DNA of 64,000 nt from assembly GCA_037127255.1 (NCBI GenBank), contig JBANSL010000013.1, positions 10,498,688-10,562,687 on the forward strand, given 5' to 3'. The stretch comes from Persicaria tinctoria (Eukaryota > Streptophyta > Magnoliopsida > Caryophyllales > Polygonaceae). The notes under the pieces were generated by a model that searched no databases, was not told the DNA's origin, and saw only the letters and a list, made by a program, of their open reading frames with translations. A program made the position numbers and the translations under genes. Of the stretch, positions 1-13,176 are shown in pieces (within the stretch, counting starts at the first letter, position 1; the number at the start of each line of letters is the position of its first letter).

Positions 1-68
1 GTATCAATCCATCTTTGAAAATGGTGCCTGAAAGCTTAACGATCTTGTGTATTTGTTCTATCATGCAG

Positions 69-3000
69 GTTATGCAAAAGCACCAGAAATATTTTGCTGT
101 AGCTGATGATAGTGGAAAATTGTTGCCATACTTCATAGCAGTAATTGATCTATCCTCTCTATCTATGTGTTTCCCTCTCTCTTCTTATACAAGTTGTTTT
201 ATGCCAGCTGGTTCTGATCTGCAGGTGGCAAATGGTGTAATCAATGACAGTGTAGTGAGAAAGGGAAATGAAGCTGTTCTCAGGTTTTCGTCTTTACTTT
301 TGCATAGTAGAAGTTAATTCGCTAGTATCTAGATATTTGATGTATTGAAGCAATTGCACCAATATTCTAAAACGAAATTGTCACATCCAAGATGTTTGTT
401 TATCATCCATTTAGCTGCCAGTCTCTTGTAGAATGATATGTCAAATGTGAACTTGCATTTTCTACTGGCGCTAGTAGTTCACATATCTGATATCTCTGAT
501 GATTTTTCAGAAGTCATCTTTTCATGTGTATCTTACTTTATCTTTTTGTTGTTTCTATTCTTCTTTGAACTCAAGCATGTGTTTGCTCTACTATGCATTG
601 TTACAGAGCCCGTTATGAAGATGCAAAGTTTTTCTATGAGACTGACACGCGGAAAAAGTTCTCAGAGTTCCGGAAGCAACTTAAAGGAATACTTTTTCAT
701 GTAAGCCTATGTGGATTTTTAGCAGTAGATTACTGCCTGCTTTAATTAGGGAATTTGGCTGCTGGATTTGCTGGCTTATGATCGATTTAAGTAATATTGC
801 AGCCACTAAAGAAGATTTGGATGATTAGTTTTGAATACTTTCTGGGAATGAAAGCAACATTCTTAATTGATGATAATAATTACTTGTGCCTGTGGTACTA
901 ATAAATCATTGGAATATCAACCAGGAGAAACTTGGAACGATGCTGGACAAAATGACCCGTATTGAGTCTATGGTTACCGAGTTAAGCTCTTCTCTTGATA
1001 TCAAGGGGGAGAGTCTCAGAAGTGTGCAGGATGCTGCATCCCTTGCTATGTCAGATCTTGCAACTGCCGTTGTTACAGAGTTCACTTCTTTGTCAGGAAT
1101 AATGGCCCGGCATTATGCTCTCAGAGATGGCTATTCAGAGCAGGTTGTTTAACGTTTTTTTTTTTATAATCCTATTTATTCCTTTGCACGTATTAAGTAA
1201 AGGCAAGGATTAGTTGTTAAATGCTTCTCTTAATTTCACTTCTATCATTTGATCATAATAAATTGTGTAACACTCCATATTTGTTATAGTTGCTGAAATC
1301 TTGTGAAGTAAGCATCTTAACCTGCTTCATTGTAATTTTCACTCTTGCTGCACTAGCATTGCAGTTTTTTGGTTTGAACTGGCATTGAATTTTGAATATC
1401 ATATTTTTTACTATTCAAAGGACCTGATTTATCGCTCTTGCTGTTTTCTTTATTGCCCTGAAAAATTGAGTGATTTTCATTCCAAATAGTTGCAATTTGT
1501 GTATTTAATTTGATTAATCTTCCATGAAAAAAATATGACTTTATACAGAACATGGTGCCTTGATGTTTCCAGTATGATCGTATATCTCAATTTGAGAAAT
1601 TGACAGGTTGCAGAGGCCTTGTTTGAGATTGTACTTCCAAGGCATTCTGGAGATGTCGTTCCCAAAACTGATGCTGGGATTGCTCTAGCGATTGCTGATA
1701 GGTGAGTAAACAATTATTTATTCGATCCTGAACTTTGTTACATTTGATTCTTGGCATAATGTGTTAAAACTTTTTTTGCAGATTAGACAGCCTTGTTGGT
1801 TTATTTGGGGCCGGGTGTCAGCCAAGCTCCACAAATGATCCATTTGGGTTGCGGAGAGCTTCATATGGCCTTGTACAGCAAAACATTTAAGCGCTTTCAG
1901 TTTACATTTGTTACAGGCTTACAGCAAGAACTCACTCTTTTTCCCTTTTGGCTTAAGACATTCTTTCACCTGATTTCAACAGGTACAAATCTTGGTAGAA
2001 AATAACAGAAATTTGGACTTGAAGCATGCACTGGAGCTTGCTGGTGGGGTGCAGCCGATAAAAATAGAAGAAAGTGTAATAGATGATGTAAGAATCACTT
2101 GTGTATCATCTTAATTAATAATTTTTCATTTTTGTTTTCCCATTGCAAGTTTGCGCTTCTTTGGCTCAAAGAGATTTGAAATTGTGGGTAACTTAGACAT
2201 GGCAAATCGGATAAACTCAGAGTGTGCTCTTGAACTTCTTAAATGGTGACCTAATTAAAAATTAAAAAAAAAAGTCTGAATAAAGAAGAGAAGACTTACA
2301 AAGGAGGCTTAGAACTTGGAAAATATTTATGTATCATAGAATTGTCCGTTACCTGCTAAGCTCTAACTAGTGAATCTCTGCTACAGGTTTACCAATTTGT
2401 TACAAGGAGATTGGAACAATACCTGGTGAGAATCTTCAGATTACCTATTTAACTACTATCTTGTGATATGTTTCTTAGGATAAATGGGATGGCTGCATAA
2501 GCTCCGTCTATCCGTACTATACTCTCTACCTGGGGACTTGACTTGGTATCTACCTTTGTTGCTGTTGTAAAGTAAAACTGCACTTAGCTTTAATAGTAGA
2601 GGTCGTATTGAGCATGAAAGAGCCTATCCATAAGCTTTGTCGAGAAAGAAATAGTCTATTCATGAGATCATGGGCCTTGGTATTCATTTCCTGTCGAGCA
2701 TTTTCCTTCTTTTTTTTTTTTGCCGCATTCCCTCTGTGTGGGTGTGATTTTTGCTGAACTATCCACAAAGCTTTCGGGTGTCATCAAAATCATCGGTATT
2801 TTCTATTCTCTATGCATGGGATTTGAAAGATTCCAATGGTGAAACTGGCTGTTCCTGTACTTGTTATTAGAGTCTAGTGTAGAGGCCAGGAATTGGGTAT
2901 TCACAGATTTTCTGATTCCTGGTGACAGGTCGACAGGGGAGTAAATCCGGAAGTGGTTCGCTCTGTGCTATTAGAACGTGGAAACTGTCCTAGCCTGGCA

Positions 3001-3883
3001 GCAAAATCTGCATACAAGGTTTGTCTCGTGGAATTTGAAACATAAAAATCGTTTCTTTATAACATTGCATTTTCCATATGTGATGTTTTGCTTCAGCAAG
3101 ATGACTTGTTTTCCGAATTTTTACGTACATATTCTTATATACAAAATGAAAGATTTGACAAGTTGCTACATATGAACTCGGTCCCATTTGTTACCAAAAT
3201 GTCCACAAGATAATTATTTTATTGCTGACTTCGTATTTATTAATGGTAGATGGAAGAAATGTACAAAGGTGATCTCCTCCCCAAGGTTGTTGAGGCATAC
3301 TCTCGGCCAACTAGAATTGTTCGTGGGAAGACGATGGACGCTAATACAGAGGTATGTTGCTCATATCAGGAAATTTGTGCTTCTGATTCTCAAACACTGC
3401 AACCTGAATGATTGTCGAAACTATGGTATTAGGTTGAAGAATCCGCATTTGAGACAGAAGAAGAGAGAGCCCTGTGGAGTGCTTTCTTATCCGTGAAGAG
3501 AAAAGTTCATCATGGTACGTCATTGTGCTAATTGAGGCGTCAACTCTGGTTTTCCGTCTTAGGCAGGAAAGACTCAGGCTTACTGTTGTTGCCTGATTAT
3601 TTTCGTGTAGGTGTTGAAATCGATACCTTCGTTGAAGCATCAGAAGAGCTAGTCCTGCCACTTGCAAACTTCTTCGATCAAGTTTTCGTGATGGTGGTAT
3701 GTAATTCACCCCTAACCGAGAAACAAAGCACTAGGTACTTCTGTATGGCTCTTATCATCATTGCTTTCTGTTGCCTTCCTCCAGGAGGACGAACGGGTAA
3801 GGAAGAACAGGCTTGCTCTGCTGAAGAAAGTCGCGGATCTTCCAAAAGGCATAGCGGACCTCTCAGCATTGCCGGGATTCTGA
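69..3883 (+). CDS. EDD1: Glycine--tRNA ligase beta subunit, organellar (3' half; 5' end outside window)
   Basis: Charges tRNA-Gly in plastids and mitochondria; plant EDD1 fuses the bacterial alpha and beta subunits, and only the C-terminal beta part is present here. Coding exons read as 69-140, 225-283, 607-700, 925-1143, 1607-1701, 1782-1872, 1983-2087, 2387-2425, 2929-3018, 3250-3351, 3433-3514, 3611-3696 and 3785-3883, all with GT-AG borders and matching phases. Recognisable GlyS-beta segments are KLGTMLDKMTRIE, GIMARHYALRDGYSEQVAEA, DRLDSLVGLFGAGCQPSST-DPFGLRRA and the C-terminal anticodon-binding-like part FFDQVFVMVEDERVRKNRLA-LLKK, ending LSALPGF-stop. The reading frame has no break. 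A poly(A) signal-like AATAAA lies near 4070. Family identity is firm; targeting cannot be judged because the N-terminus is outside the window. Confidence 0.93.
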
Positions 3884-4792
3884 GTTTTCGGACCGCGTAT
3901 GGAGATACACACATGAACACCGTTGTCACAAAATGAGCTTTTTTTCTGTATGATTATATTTGTTTTGATTTATGTTTTACTAGGATGCACCAAATTTTGC
4001 AGGAGGGAACCTACTACAACCAATTGATCTTTCATTCATGATTATTTGTTGGATGTATGTGTTTTTGAGTAATAAACAAGATGCATCACTGAAAAAGGGG
4101 GAGCTCTTTTTTCATTTGTATTGATATTATTTCGTTATAAATACAAATATTCAGTGAGAAATGCTATGGCTCTGTTTTTCGAGAGACACTTCCTTATAGC
4201 ACCGTCTTCACTACCCATAAAAGATCGAGGCTTGGTGGAACATCATCTTCACTACCCATAAGAGATTGAGTCGATGTAACGCTAATAAGCGGTGCTACTA
4301 TGGTTAGTTGGTTTTCATTTGGCCTTGGTTCCACTTGTAGTGTTGCGGTTTAGCTTGCTCAATGTGTTTTTTGCTGTTTGTTTCGTGTATGGCGATTGTA
4401 TTTGTTTGTGATGGTGTTGTTTTACCAACCCCTTGAAAATCAGACCTATACGATCTCAAACTTTATTAAAAAAAAATCCAGTTTAAACAAAATGCAGTTT
4501 GAAGTGAGGGAAAAAAAATTGTAAAAGCTCGTTAATCCAATTCCAATGTCCCATATTGGCATGTACTTGGGAGTTCCAACACTATAACATCTCATGATGC
4601 CAAGAGAAAAGGCAATGAATAATACATCTCAAGAAAGGTCCTTGAGAAGGCAAGAAAAAAAACCTTAAGGGTACACGAGAGATTAAAGAGTCAGATCAAA
4701 ATGGGCAGAGTTTAGATTTCCTGAACAACAAAAAGAGGTGCCTATAAAGAGAGCAAGGGGTAAAATCCTCGAGTGTCCCGTACGGTGGTTTT
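3884..4792. other. Convergent 3' regions of EDD1 and coatomer beta
   Basis: This gap separates two tail-to-tail genes. It holds the EDD1 3' UTR (likely ending about 4085, after AGTAATAAAC) and the 3' UTR of the minus-strand coatomer gene. A short imperfect repeat occurs near 4205-4275 (CTTCACTACCCATAA twice). No further coding region was recognised. Confidence 0.6.
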
Positions 4793-7700
4793 TCAAGAGC
4801 TTCCCTTCTGTTTGAGTGTGATCTTGTCCCCGAGACTAAGGGCGATGCCTTGTGTCTTGCTTCTTATCCTGATGTAGCCGCTCAATTTACCGTCTGCTTG
4901 CTTCTCGATGCTCAAGTTTACAAGAGCATCCTCACCGAACACGCTCTTAGCGTAGAGGTTGGCAGCGAGGAATCCACACTCGCCCTCCAGAGCGGATCTG
5001 ACATGTTGGAAAACAGTTCATCACTTGTGAAGCAACAAAATTTATGGTGTAATATACTAATATTCCAGTTTAAGATAAAAGAGAAGATACGAGTGCGAAG
5101 CATAATTTATGGTGTTGAACGAAAAGCTTACGGTGGAGTAAGGCACTTCATATTCGTTGACTTGACTATATGATCCAGAAATTCCTTCTCGTTTTGAATG
5201 ACGGTGTTCACAGCAACCTGGAAAATTAGGAGAAGAAATATGAGCAAGCCACAATACATACAACACACCAAGGAAACAAATGTTGATAAAATTTAAGAAC
5301 TAAATAACAATTATGAATCAATGATTAGTAGCCAGAATGATCCCAATCCGGTAACAAAATAGAAACATTATTCAGTATTAGGAAGTAAGAAGTGCCAATG
5401 AACAAGCATTGGCTTAGACGGAAATATATGATTTTTTTAGATTTTATGATACTTTGATCAAAAAATCTATTGCTTACTACATCAGAAAAGCATGCATGAC
5501 ACAAGTCAATACAAGTATGCAGCAGTAGTCAGTTAGTTTCATTGGATGTCGGCTTTTCAGAAGAGAAGCATGCAGAGGATATTTCCGAAACCCCAAACAG
5601 TAATACTAATGAAGCAAACATGTAGAATCGGTCAATAGTTGGACTGCTTCACCCAGGGAAATGGTACGTAGCTAAATTTCATGTCAGATAAAACAGATAT
5701 CACGAAAAGAAATTCAGTCAGATTAAAATGAACATAGGTCACTCATCAATTGGTTGAAACATAACCTAATTGCTATATTGTTCCATATAAAAAGCATTGC
5801 CTACAGGGCCCAACTCGCATATAGAAAAATATAAATGAATCACCGCCATTAGACAAGCTTGCTGGTTTGCAAAGGCTGACACATGGAACCACTTGAGGGG
5901 AGAGGGGGGGTGAGGCATACATCCCCAGGAAAAAAATTCCCAGGAATAGTCGACCAAAGATAAGAGAGGGCTGGAGAAGGCATGATGTGGATAAAAGGAA
6001 CTAATAATAATTCACGCCATTCTCAAATTCCATGCAATAAGACATGATAGATGAGCAGCATCGCAAATGACAGCACATCTGTAAACCTCAAAAAGACCAT
6101 TTGATTCACATAAAGCTATTTGAATTAGCCAGATTTGCTTCTTCTTCAGCTGGAGATGGGATTAAGTGTCAAGATTGTAACCAGATAACATGTGATCTTA
6201 ATGCAACAAAAAAAAAAGGAGTTATCCAAATACTAGACAAATGCAGCAATCACTAGATTTGTTATAACCATATTACGCACATGATTCTAGTTAAAAAGAC
6301 TCTTTCTACAGTAATATAATTTTTTTTTGTTTTAAAGATCATTATTATGAGGAAAAAAAGCAAGGAAGGTTTACCTTGTTTTCCCATTCAAACTCAGCCC
6401 ACATAGTCCTGAATGCAGTATCAGCACACGTTGCGGGTGAAATATAATCCATTATGTCAATATGAATGTCATTAAGAACGACTACATTTCGCTCCATCAC
6501 ATTAGAAGTCTCATAGACGATGTTTCCAAAAATGACTCCGGTCTCAGTGGAAGAAACTTTGATATTGGCCCTGATTTGCTTGCTTGATTCTGGCGCAAGT
6601 GTATAGTTCTGAGGACGCTCCACAAGTTTAAGGTCACCCATTGTTGCCAACTCCAAGCACAAATTCTGCAAGGTCTCCTTTGTTCTATTGATAACAGTGA
6701 CATCAAGAACAATGTCGTAGTGATGTACTGTTACATAGGCCTCAGCATAAACAGGATCACTAAACCCAGTAAGCTGAAGGATGCGATTGAGCTTGTTAGC
6801 ATCATCATTATCCTTGGTAAATTCACCGGTAGCACGTTTAAGATCATCCTGAACCTCGTCTTCCAATTCCAGCTGGCTCATTCCCTGTTTTTATACCAAA
6901 TCCCGCACATGCTTGAGAAATTATGAAATTTTAAGCAAAAGCACGCAGGTAACAGAATTATGAAAGTTCCAAACAATTTACTTCTACAACTAGATAGGAT
7001 AAACGTTTAGATAAAAAAAAAAGAGTGTTGTTACCTTCCTACTCTTTAGATGGTAGAAATCAATAAGGTCATCTGGCTGTGCATGAGAAACCTGAGCCTT
7101 GGCCTTTCTTTCTTCAGTCTCACGGAACTGCTTGTCTGCGAGCATTTTAACAAAGCTCTGTCTACACGACTGCAGCCATATCTTCCTTGTTTCGTCCCCA
7201 GTATTACTCAAAAGCCTCATGCAAAGAACAATCCTATCATATGAATCATTATCAATTGGATGTGGAAGGAAAGATGATTGACCCAATTGAAGCATCGAAA
7301 CCAAAATCAGCAATGTCTGTGTAGTTGCTCTATTCACTTCAGTTTTTGATGGCTGAACCTCTTCTAGCCTCAATACAAGCTTTGTCAGTGTGCAAGCAAT
7401 AACAGCCCCAAGGAAGAAGTCCCCAGACAAGAGCAAAGATCTCAGGTTTCCCTGGGAGGCCAGTGACCCTTGGACAAGTGTTGGAGGTGACATAGCAGTC
7501 TCCAAGGCAGCACTCTGAGTAGCATAAGTTCCATCTGCAAGTACAACTGGCCGCCTAGAAGACGCAGTAGTCACATTGCTCATGGGCTGAGTAGGTTTCG
7601 GGGCTTCAGAGCCTTCTCCCTCCTCAGTTGGTGTGTAAAATGGAAGATCCCCAAGGCATTGCTTGATAGTTGCAATCCCACTCTCAACCTCAGAAAGTGA

Positions 7701-9086
7701 AAGGCAATACTCTCCAATAATCCAAAGAGCACAGGAACACACTCTTGCGGCACGGATCTGATAGAAAGTGTCAAGGAGCCTAGTTATGATAGACACCCGC
7801 AATTTGGGGTTTGTTTCAATGATCTCCCGAACAAACACAACCACGTCCATGGCTGAAGCAACATTTGTATCCCCTAGGAAATCCATCAGCACATGCACAA
7901 CAGTGCTAGCCACCTCAGGAAATTTAATAGCACATGCATGTATGGCTTGAACTAGCATCTGTCTGTACTCTCCGTTCTTTTCAAGCTCTGCATTCTGGGT
8001 CTTCATCACCTCTTTCTTTAGCAAAAGAACCACTTCATCAACGTTCCTGGGGGTGATCAGCTCAAGTGCAATATCCAGCGTTTTCTTTCGGATGTCAAGA
8101 TTGGGACTTGACAGTGCCCGGAGAACATCCATAATCATTTCAACCATGATTTCTCTGTGCAAGGATTTGAGCTCATTGAGTCGATCAAGGATAATAAGTT
8201 TAACATTGTTGTCACTTTGTGAAAGCAGAAGTTGACAGTAGGTGTTGGCAGCAGCTCTGATAGCTGTGGGTGCGGATGAGAGGGAGACAAGTGTCCCAGC
8301 ACAGTCATATACTACTGCTGCTGAGGGGGCAGTAAGCAAAGAGATGATGACCTTAATGTATTTTCCCTTCTCAGCCTTATTTGTCCTGCAAACCTTACGG
8401 ATCAGCTCCAACACCACCATCTGAAGCTGCTCACCCCAATCCAAGATCCGGTCAATGTGGGTAAAGAGATAGTTGACTGCTCTATCTTGGTCAGATGTAA
8501 ACAACATAAGGAAGGCATTCCTCTTGGCTGATGGATCTTGCTCTGTGGAGAGCACCTTCTCGATGGTCTCGGGTGCATCAATCAAGAGCTGCTCCCCCTG
8601 AGGGAGCTTATAGATCGCCATCACAGCGAGTATGGCATTTCTCCTCACAAATGGGTGCCTGTGCTCTAGATTACTTAGCACAGATGGGATCAATGGTTCA
8701 ATTATTTCAGATTCATTCAACCGGCAAAGAAACCTAAGTGTCACACCTCGTAAATACTCATTGGGATGCTGGAGATTGTTCCTCAAATTTTGACAGATCA
8801 GTATCATTTCCGGAAGAACCTTCCCTTTCGAATCAGTCTTATCAATGATCTCCAAGTACAGAAGCAATAGCTTCTGAATAGTATGATCCTCAGAAGGCAA
8901 CACATACCGAACAATAGTGATGAAAAGCTGCGGGATCGTCTCACCGTTGAGCAGAAGCATCACAGCTTTCTTCATGGCCTCAACCTTAGCCGGAATATCA
9001 TTTCCTTCTAAGGCCTCCTTGATCTCATTAGCCAATGCCGGGGTGCCCTTGTCAAAGTGAACCAACAAAGTGCAAGTTTTCTCCAT
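4793..9086 (-). CDS. Coatomer subunit beta (COPI coat)
   Basis: Beta-COP is part of the heptameric COPI coat that forms Golgi-to-ER retrograde vesicles. Four coding exons on the minus strand, 9086-7035, 6884-6375, 5217-5132 and 4997-4793, total 2853 bp and encode 950 aa, close to the plant family length of about 948. The start at 9086 gives [19 protein letters not shown]; an ATG seven codons upstream (9107) is in frame but does not match the family N-terminus. Exon 1 holds the adaptin-like HEAT solenoid ([38 protein letters not shown]). Exon 2 holds the beta-COP C-terminal domain ([30 protein letters not shown]), and the last exon ends [14 protein letters not shown]. A 5' UTR intron runs from about 9366 to 9150. 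The frame is intact. Confidence 0.96.
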
Positions 9087-9149
9087 TTCTACCAAACGTT
9101 TATGCAATTCCCCCCTTTGCTTCCTCTACTAACTACAATTCTATCAGAT

Positions 9150-9825
9150 CTGAAGCAAAATGGCAGAAGAAACGATAATCAACCATCGATTTTAGTACAA
9201 GCAAGCAGAAAATAAAAAACCTAGAGCAATCAAGATTATAGAAATTACATACAACAACATCAGATCACGGAATTCAGGTACAGGAAAAAAAATCAAGGCG
9301 ATCCAAATGCATTCATGGATAAGAGATCGAGCGAGAAAGAGAGGAGGGGGAGAGAGCGAACGAACCTCTTCCGCGCGGAAGAAAGCAGATCGGAGAAGAA
9401 AAGAACCAAATCTAAGCTGCGCACAGAGGATTTGCGGAGATCAAGCGACGAATTTGGAGAGAGAAACGAATCAAGTGGGGTGGGGGATTCACAGATCTGG
9501 TGGCTCTCTCGAGTGGAGCAAGCACGGGGAGAGAGGAACCAGGGGCGTTAACTCGAATCTGGAAATGGCGAGGTCTCGAGACGGGGGTGAAAGATTGACG
9601 GGCACGCGTGTCGCACGTGGATGATGGTTTTCGTATTGCTTGTTTCACAAAGTTGGCGAAGAGTTTGGGCCAGGCCCATATAACATTTTGGGCTTTTGGG
9701 GCCGTTCATGGACGTTGGGCCCATATAGCACACCTACTACAATATCCGGCGGAAGAGATTCAACTAATAGCATAAATCGATAGGTTGAATTGTAAAAAAA
9801 ATGTGAAAACGCATAAAATAAAAAA
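9150..9825 (-). promoter_or_regulatory. Coatomer beta 5' UTR intron and promoter region
   Basis: On the minus strand a donor (GAAGAG|GTTCG, near 9366) and an acceptor (GCTTCAG|AT, at 9149/9150) define a leader intron, a common arrangement for housekeeping plant genes. Upstream, 9661-9725 carries several GGCCCA/TGGGCC boxes (for example AGGCCCAT near 9672 and TTGGGCCCATA near 9715). These resemble TCP-bound site II elements. Boundaries are estimated from sequence alone. Confidence 0.5.
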
Positions 9826-10738
9826 GGCGAAACTAATTAAAATAACTCAACCTTTAAGGGTGTTAAAAATATATCCCAACCTTTCAAATGTAAAATAAAT
9901 ATCCCGACCTTTATAAGTGATGGTAATATAATATCCTAATGATTTCTCTCCAATAAAATTCTTATTTTTTGTATTGTATTACTCATGTATTTCCAATTCA
10001 AATGTATTTTCAATTCAATTAAAACATATAAAATTAAATTAGATGAGATTAAAAGTTTATTTAATAAAAAAATTTAGTTTTAGATTTAATTTGTACCTAA
10101 CTTTTTATATCTTTTTTTAAATCAATAATATCTATAACAAGCCAAATAAAAAAAATGTAAAGCAAAATAACATATTTTCAATTAGTAAATGATTAGCTAG
10201 TGATTTAACTTATCAAAACCGAAGAATATTTTGTCAATTATAAACTTTATGTACTACGAAATTGAAATAAAATTTTAATTATTTAGATTATTCAATGGTG
10301 TTCATTTATTTATAAGAAGTAAATTATTATTATTAAAATATATATATAAAAGAATTTAATTTTTGATTTTTTCGTAAATCCAAAATAAAAAAAAATAAGA
10401 CAAACTTAAAAACCAATCTAATTTAATAATAAACTTGAATGATATTTTACACAATCAAGATATTGAAAATTATATTTTAAATATTTACTTGTTTTATTAT
10501 ATTTGTTTTTCATTAAATTTAATTATAATATAAATACATATTAAATTGAATAATTTGAATTAAATACGTATTAAATTGAATGTTTAGGGGTGAAACTAAT
10601 CATTTTTGTGGGGGAGAAAATTTCGGGATATTATATTACCATCACTTATAAAGGTCGAGATATTTATCTTACATATGAAAGGTGGGAATATATTTTTAAC
10701 ACCCTCTTAAAGGTTGGGTTATTTTAATTAGTTTCGCC
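9826..10738. mobile_element. Non-autonomous MULE-type element (913 bp) with long TIRs
   Basis: The ends form an inverted repeat of roughly 115 bp: GGCGAAACTAATTAAAATAA at the left and its near-complement ending TTTTAATTAGTTTCGCC at the right. A perfect 9-bp target duplication AATAAAAAA flanks it (9817-9825 and 10739-10747). Nine-bp TSD plus long TIRs is diagnostic of Mutator-like elements. The interior is AT-rich with no coding potential, so it depends on a transposase elsewhere. It sits immediately beside the left end of MULE-1. Confidence 0.85.
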
Positions 10739-10839
10739 AATAAAAAAAGGCAGATTTGCAGAAATACCCTACCCAGAAAAAAGGGTTACAAAAGTAGGCC
10801 AAGTTCTACCAAATTGCAAAGGATGCCTATTTAGGCATA

Positions 10840-11480
10840 TTTGTAATAAAAGTATTGTGGGTTTAAGCATTTTTTATATTAAAAAAAATATATATAATTA
10901 GTATTTTCTAAAATAAAAAATTAAGAAATATGATTTTCGGATATAAAAAAAATTATATTTTTTAGGAAAATGGAAAAAAAAACATAAATTCGGATTTTAT
11001 TTCAAAAAACAGAATTTGAGAAAAACAAAAAAGATTTTGAGAAATTGGAAAAAAAAAACCAGATCTTCGGAAATAAAAAAATCCTTTTTTTTTAATTCAT
11101 AACATTTTCTGGAAATGGGAGAAAAACATATTTTCTGGAAATTAAAAAATAAATTCGGAGTTTTTTTTCAAAAAACAGAATTTCGAGAAAGAATTTTTTT
11201 TTTCAAAATTCGAAAAAAACCCAGATTTTTGGGAAAAAAACATAAATTGGGAAATTAAAAAATAATAGGATTTTCTGGAAATTGGAAAAAAAAACAGATT
11301 AATATGATTTTCTGAAAATTGGAAGAAAAAAAAAACAGATTATATGAAAATAAAAAAATAAATTCGGAAAATATAAAATTGGAAAAATAAAGATATGATT
11401 TTCGGAGTTTTTTTTTCAAAAAACACAATTTCGAAAAAGAAAATCTTTTTTTTTCCAAGATTTTCTTTTTCGAAATTCAT
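10840..11480. repeat. A-rich low-complexity tract inside MULE-1
   Basis: About 640 bp of degenerate repeats of the type GGAAATTGGAAAAAAAAAC / TTCTGGAAAT / AAAAACAGAATTTCGAGAAA, strongly purine-rich on the plus strand. Open frames here are low complexity (Phe/Lys runs) and are not credible genes. Confidence 0.7.
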
Positions 11481-12870
11481 GTTAAAGGTGATATCCTGTC
11501 AAGTTCTAAAAAAACTATCGTGGGACTTTACGACTCAAGATTTATGTATCCTGACATGTTTAAATATATTTCCTGTCAGTATTTTAGTAACATCCTGTCT
11601 ATATTGTTTGTTTATCCTGTGATGTTCTTAAAAATATCATGTCAAACTATTTTATTTCTCTTGAGTCTTGGCAGATTGTCGTTGCAAAACTGATGGTGAA
11701 TGATGTCCTTGGCGAATGTGAAAAATTGGGTCAATAATAAGCAGTTTTGGTTGCGAACACGTGTGAGTATATATTCTGACAGGTGAAACAAATATCCTGT
11801 CATTATGCAAGTACATTCCTGTCATAAATTATTTTGTCATCCTGTCACGTGGATAAGAATACCATGTCGATGTAAATTCATTTTCCTGTTAAGTGCTAAA
11901 AAAACCATCGTGGGACTTCCTTTACGACTCAAGATTTATATATCCTGACATGTTTAAATATATTTCCTGTCAGTATTTAAGTAATATCCTGTCAAATTTA
12001 GTTTTATTATCTTGCCTTGTCGTCAAAACTATCATGTCAAATTATATAATTTTTCCTTCCGGATTGTTGTTGCAAAATACCGATGGTGAATGAGGTCCCT
12101 ACCGAACAAAACACTATGATTCCGAGTGCACTTCACAGCTACGACAATTGAGAGAACCATATACCCGTCAAAAACCATCAACCATTGAACTTTACTACTT
12201 CCTAACACACACACTATCACATGGGCTTCCATTTACCATCCCACACACTTTGCGCGAAAGAGTTGCGGTAGCCATCAATATACTTTCCTGTCAGTATTTA
12301 CGTAACCAAAATTTAAAAATTTGTTTTTTATCCTGTCAATGTGTTAAAACTATCCTGTCAAAGTATTTTATTTATCCTGTCGGATTGTTGTTGCAAAACT
12401 GATGGTGAATGATGTCCCTAGCGAATGTGAAAAATTGGGTCATTAATAAGAAATTTTGGTTCCGAAAACGTCCGAGTATATATCCTGACATGTGAAACAG
12501 ATATCCTGTCATGTTATAGGTGATATCCTGTCGAGTGCTAAAAAATCTTTCGTTGGACTCCTTTACGACTCAAGATTTATGTATCCTAACATGTTTAAAT
12601 ATATTTCCTGTCAGTATTTACGTAACATCATGTCAAAATTTGTATTTTTATCCTGTCATGTGAATAAAACTATCCTGTCAAAGTATTTTATTAATCCTGC
12701 TGGATTGTTGTTGTAAAACTGATGGTGAATGATGTCCCTTGCGAATGTGAAAAATTGAGTCAATAATAAGAAATTTTGGTTGCGAACACGTGTGAGTATA
12801 TATCCTGACATGTGAAACAAATATCCTGTCATGTTATAGGTGATATCCTGTCAAGTGCTTAAATATATTT
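11480..12870. repeat. TCCTGTCA motif array in MULE-1
   Basis: Sixteen exact TCCTGTCA copies, all on the plus strand, start at 11494, 11571, 11795, 11817, 11840, 11965, 11987, 12286, 12331, 12353, 12504, 12606, 12651, 12673, 12824 and 12846. Single-base variants also occur, such as TCCTGACA (near 11549, 11943, 12483 and 12803) and TCCTGTCG. The motif sits in an imperfect higher-order repeat of roughly 320-400 bp whose landmarks are GTGATATCCTGTCAAGTGCT, TTACGACTCAAGATTTATGT and AACTGATGGTGAATGATGTC. A block duplicating the end of the Ulp1 gene (12168-12283, copy of 13128-13243) is embedded. No coding function is apparent; the density suggests binding sites. Confidence 0.88.
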
Positions 12871-13176
12871 CATGTCAGTATTTACGTAACATATCGTATA
12901 GCAAGAATGAAAAGGTGTTGTCAATAAAGTGAGAGAACTTGAGACCATATGCTATGGGACAAAGTGGGTGTTGATAGAAGCCACCATAGTGGGTGTTGTC
13001 AACCTAGCTTCATTCCAAAATTCAAACTCCAAAATACTAAACCCACGAATGTTAAGCCTAAGGTTTTCAGCCTAGCATAATATATTACGAGTCGAGTTCC
13101 TAGTAGGATATATACATATATCCGTCAAAAATCATCAACCATTGAACTTTACTACTTCCTAACACACACTATCATA

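Noticed and set aside
3188..3496. 102-aa frame across EDD1 exons and introns
   Set aside because: It runs through splice sites of the real gene in another frame.
11255..11622. Phe/Lys-rich frames in the A-rich tract of MULE-1
   Set aside because: Composition-driven open frames in low-complexity DNA.
12032..12232. SSKVQWLMVFDGYM as a Ulp1 His box with His replaced by Gln
   Set aside because: It lies downstream of the Cys box and stop codon of the gene copy, in a different frame, so the resemblance is probably chance.
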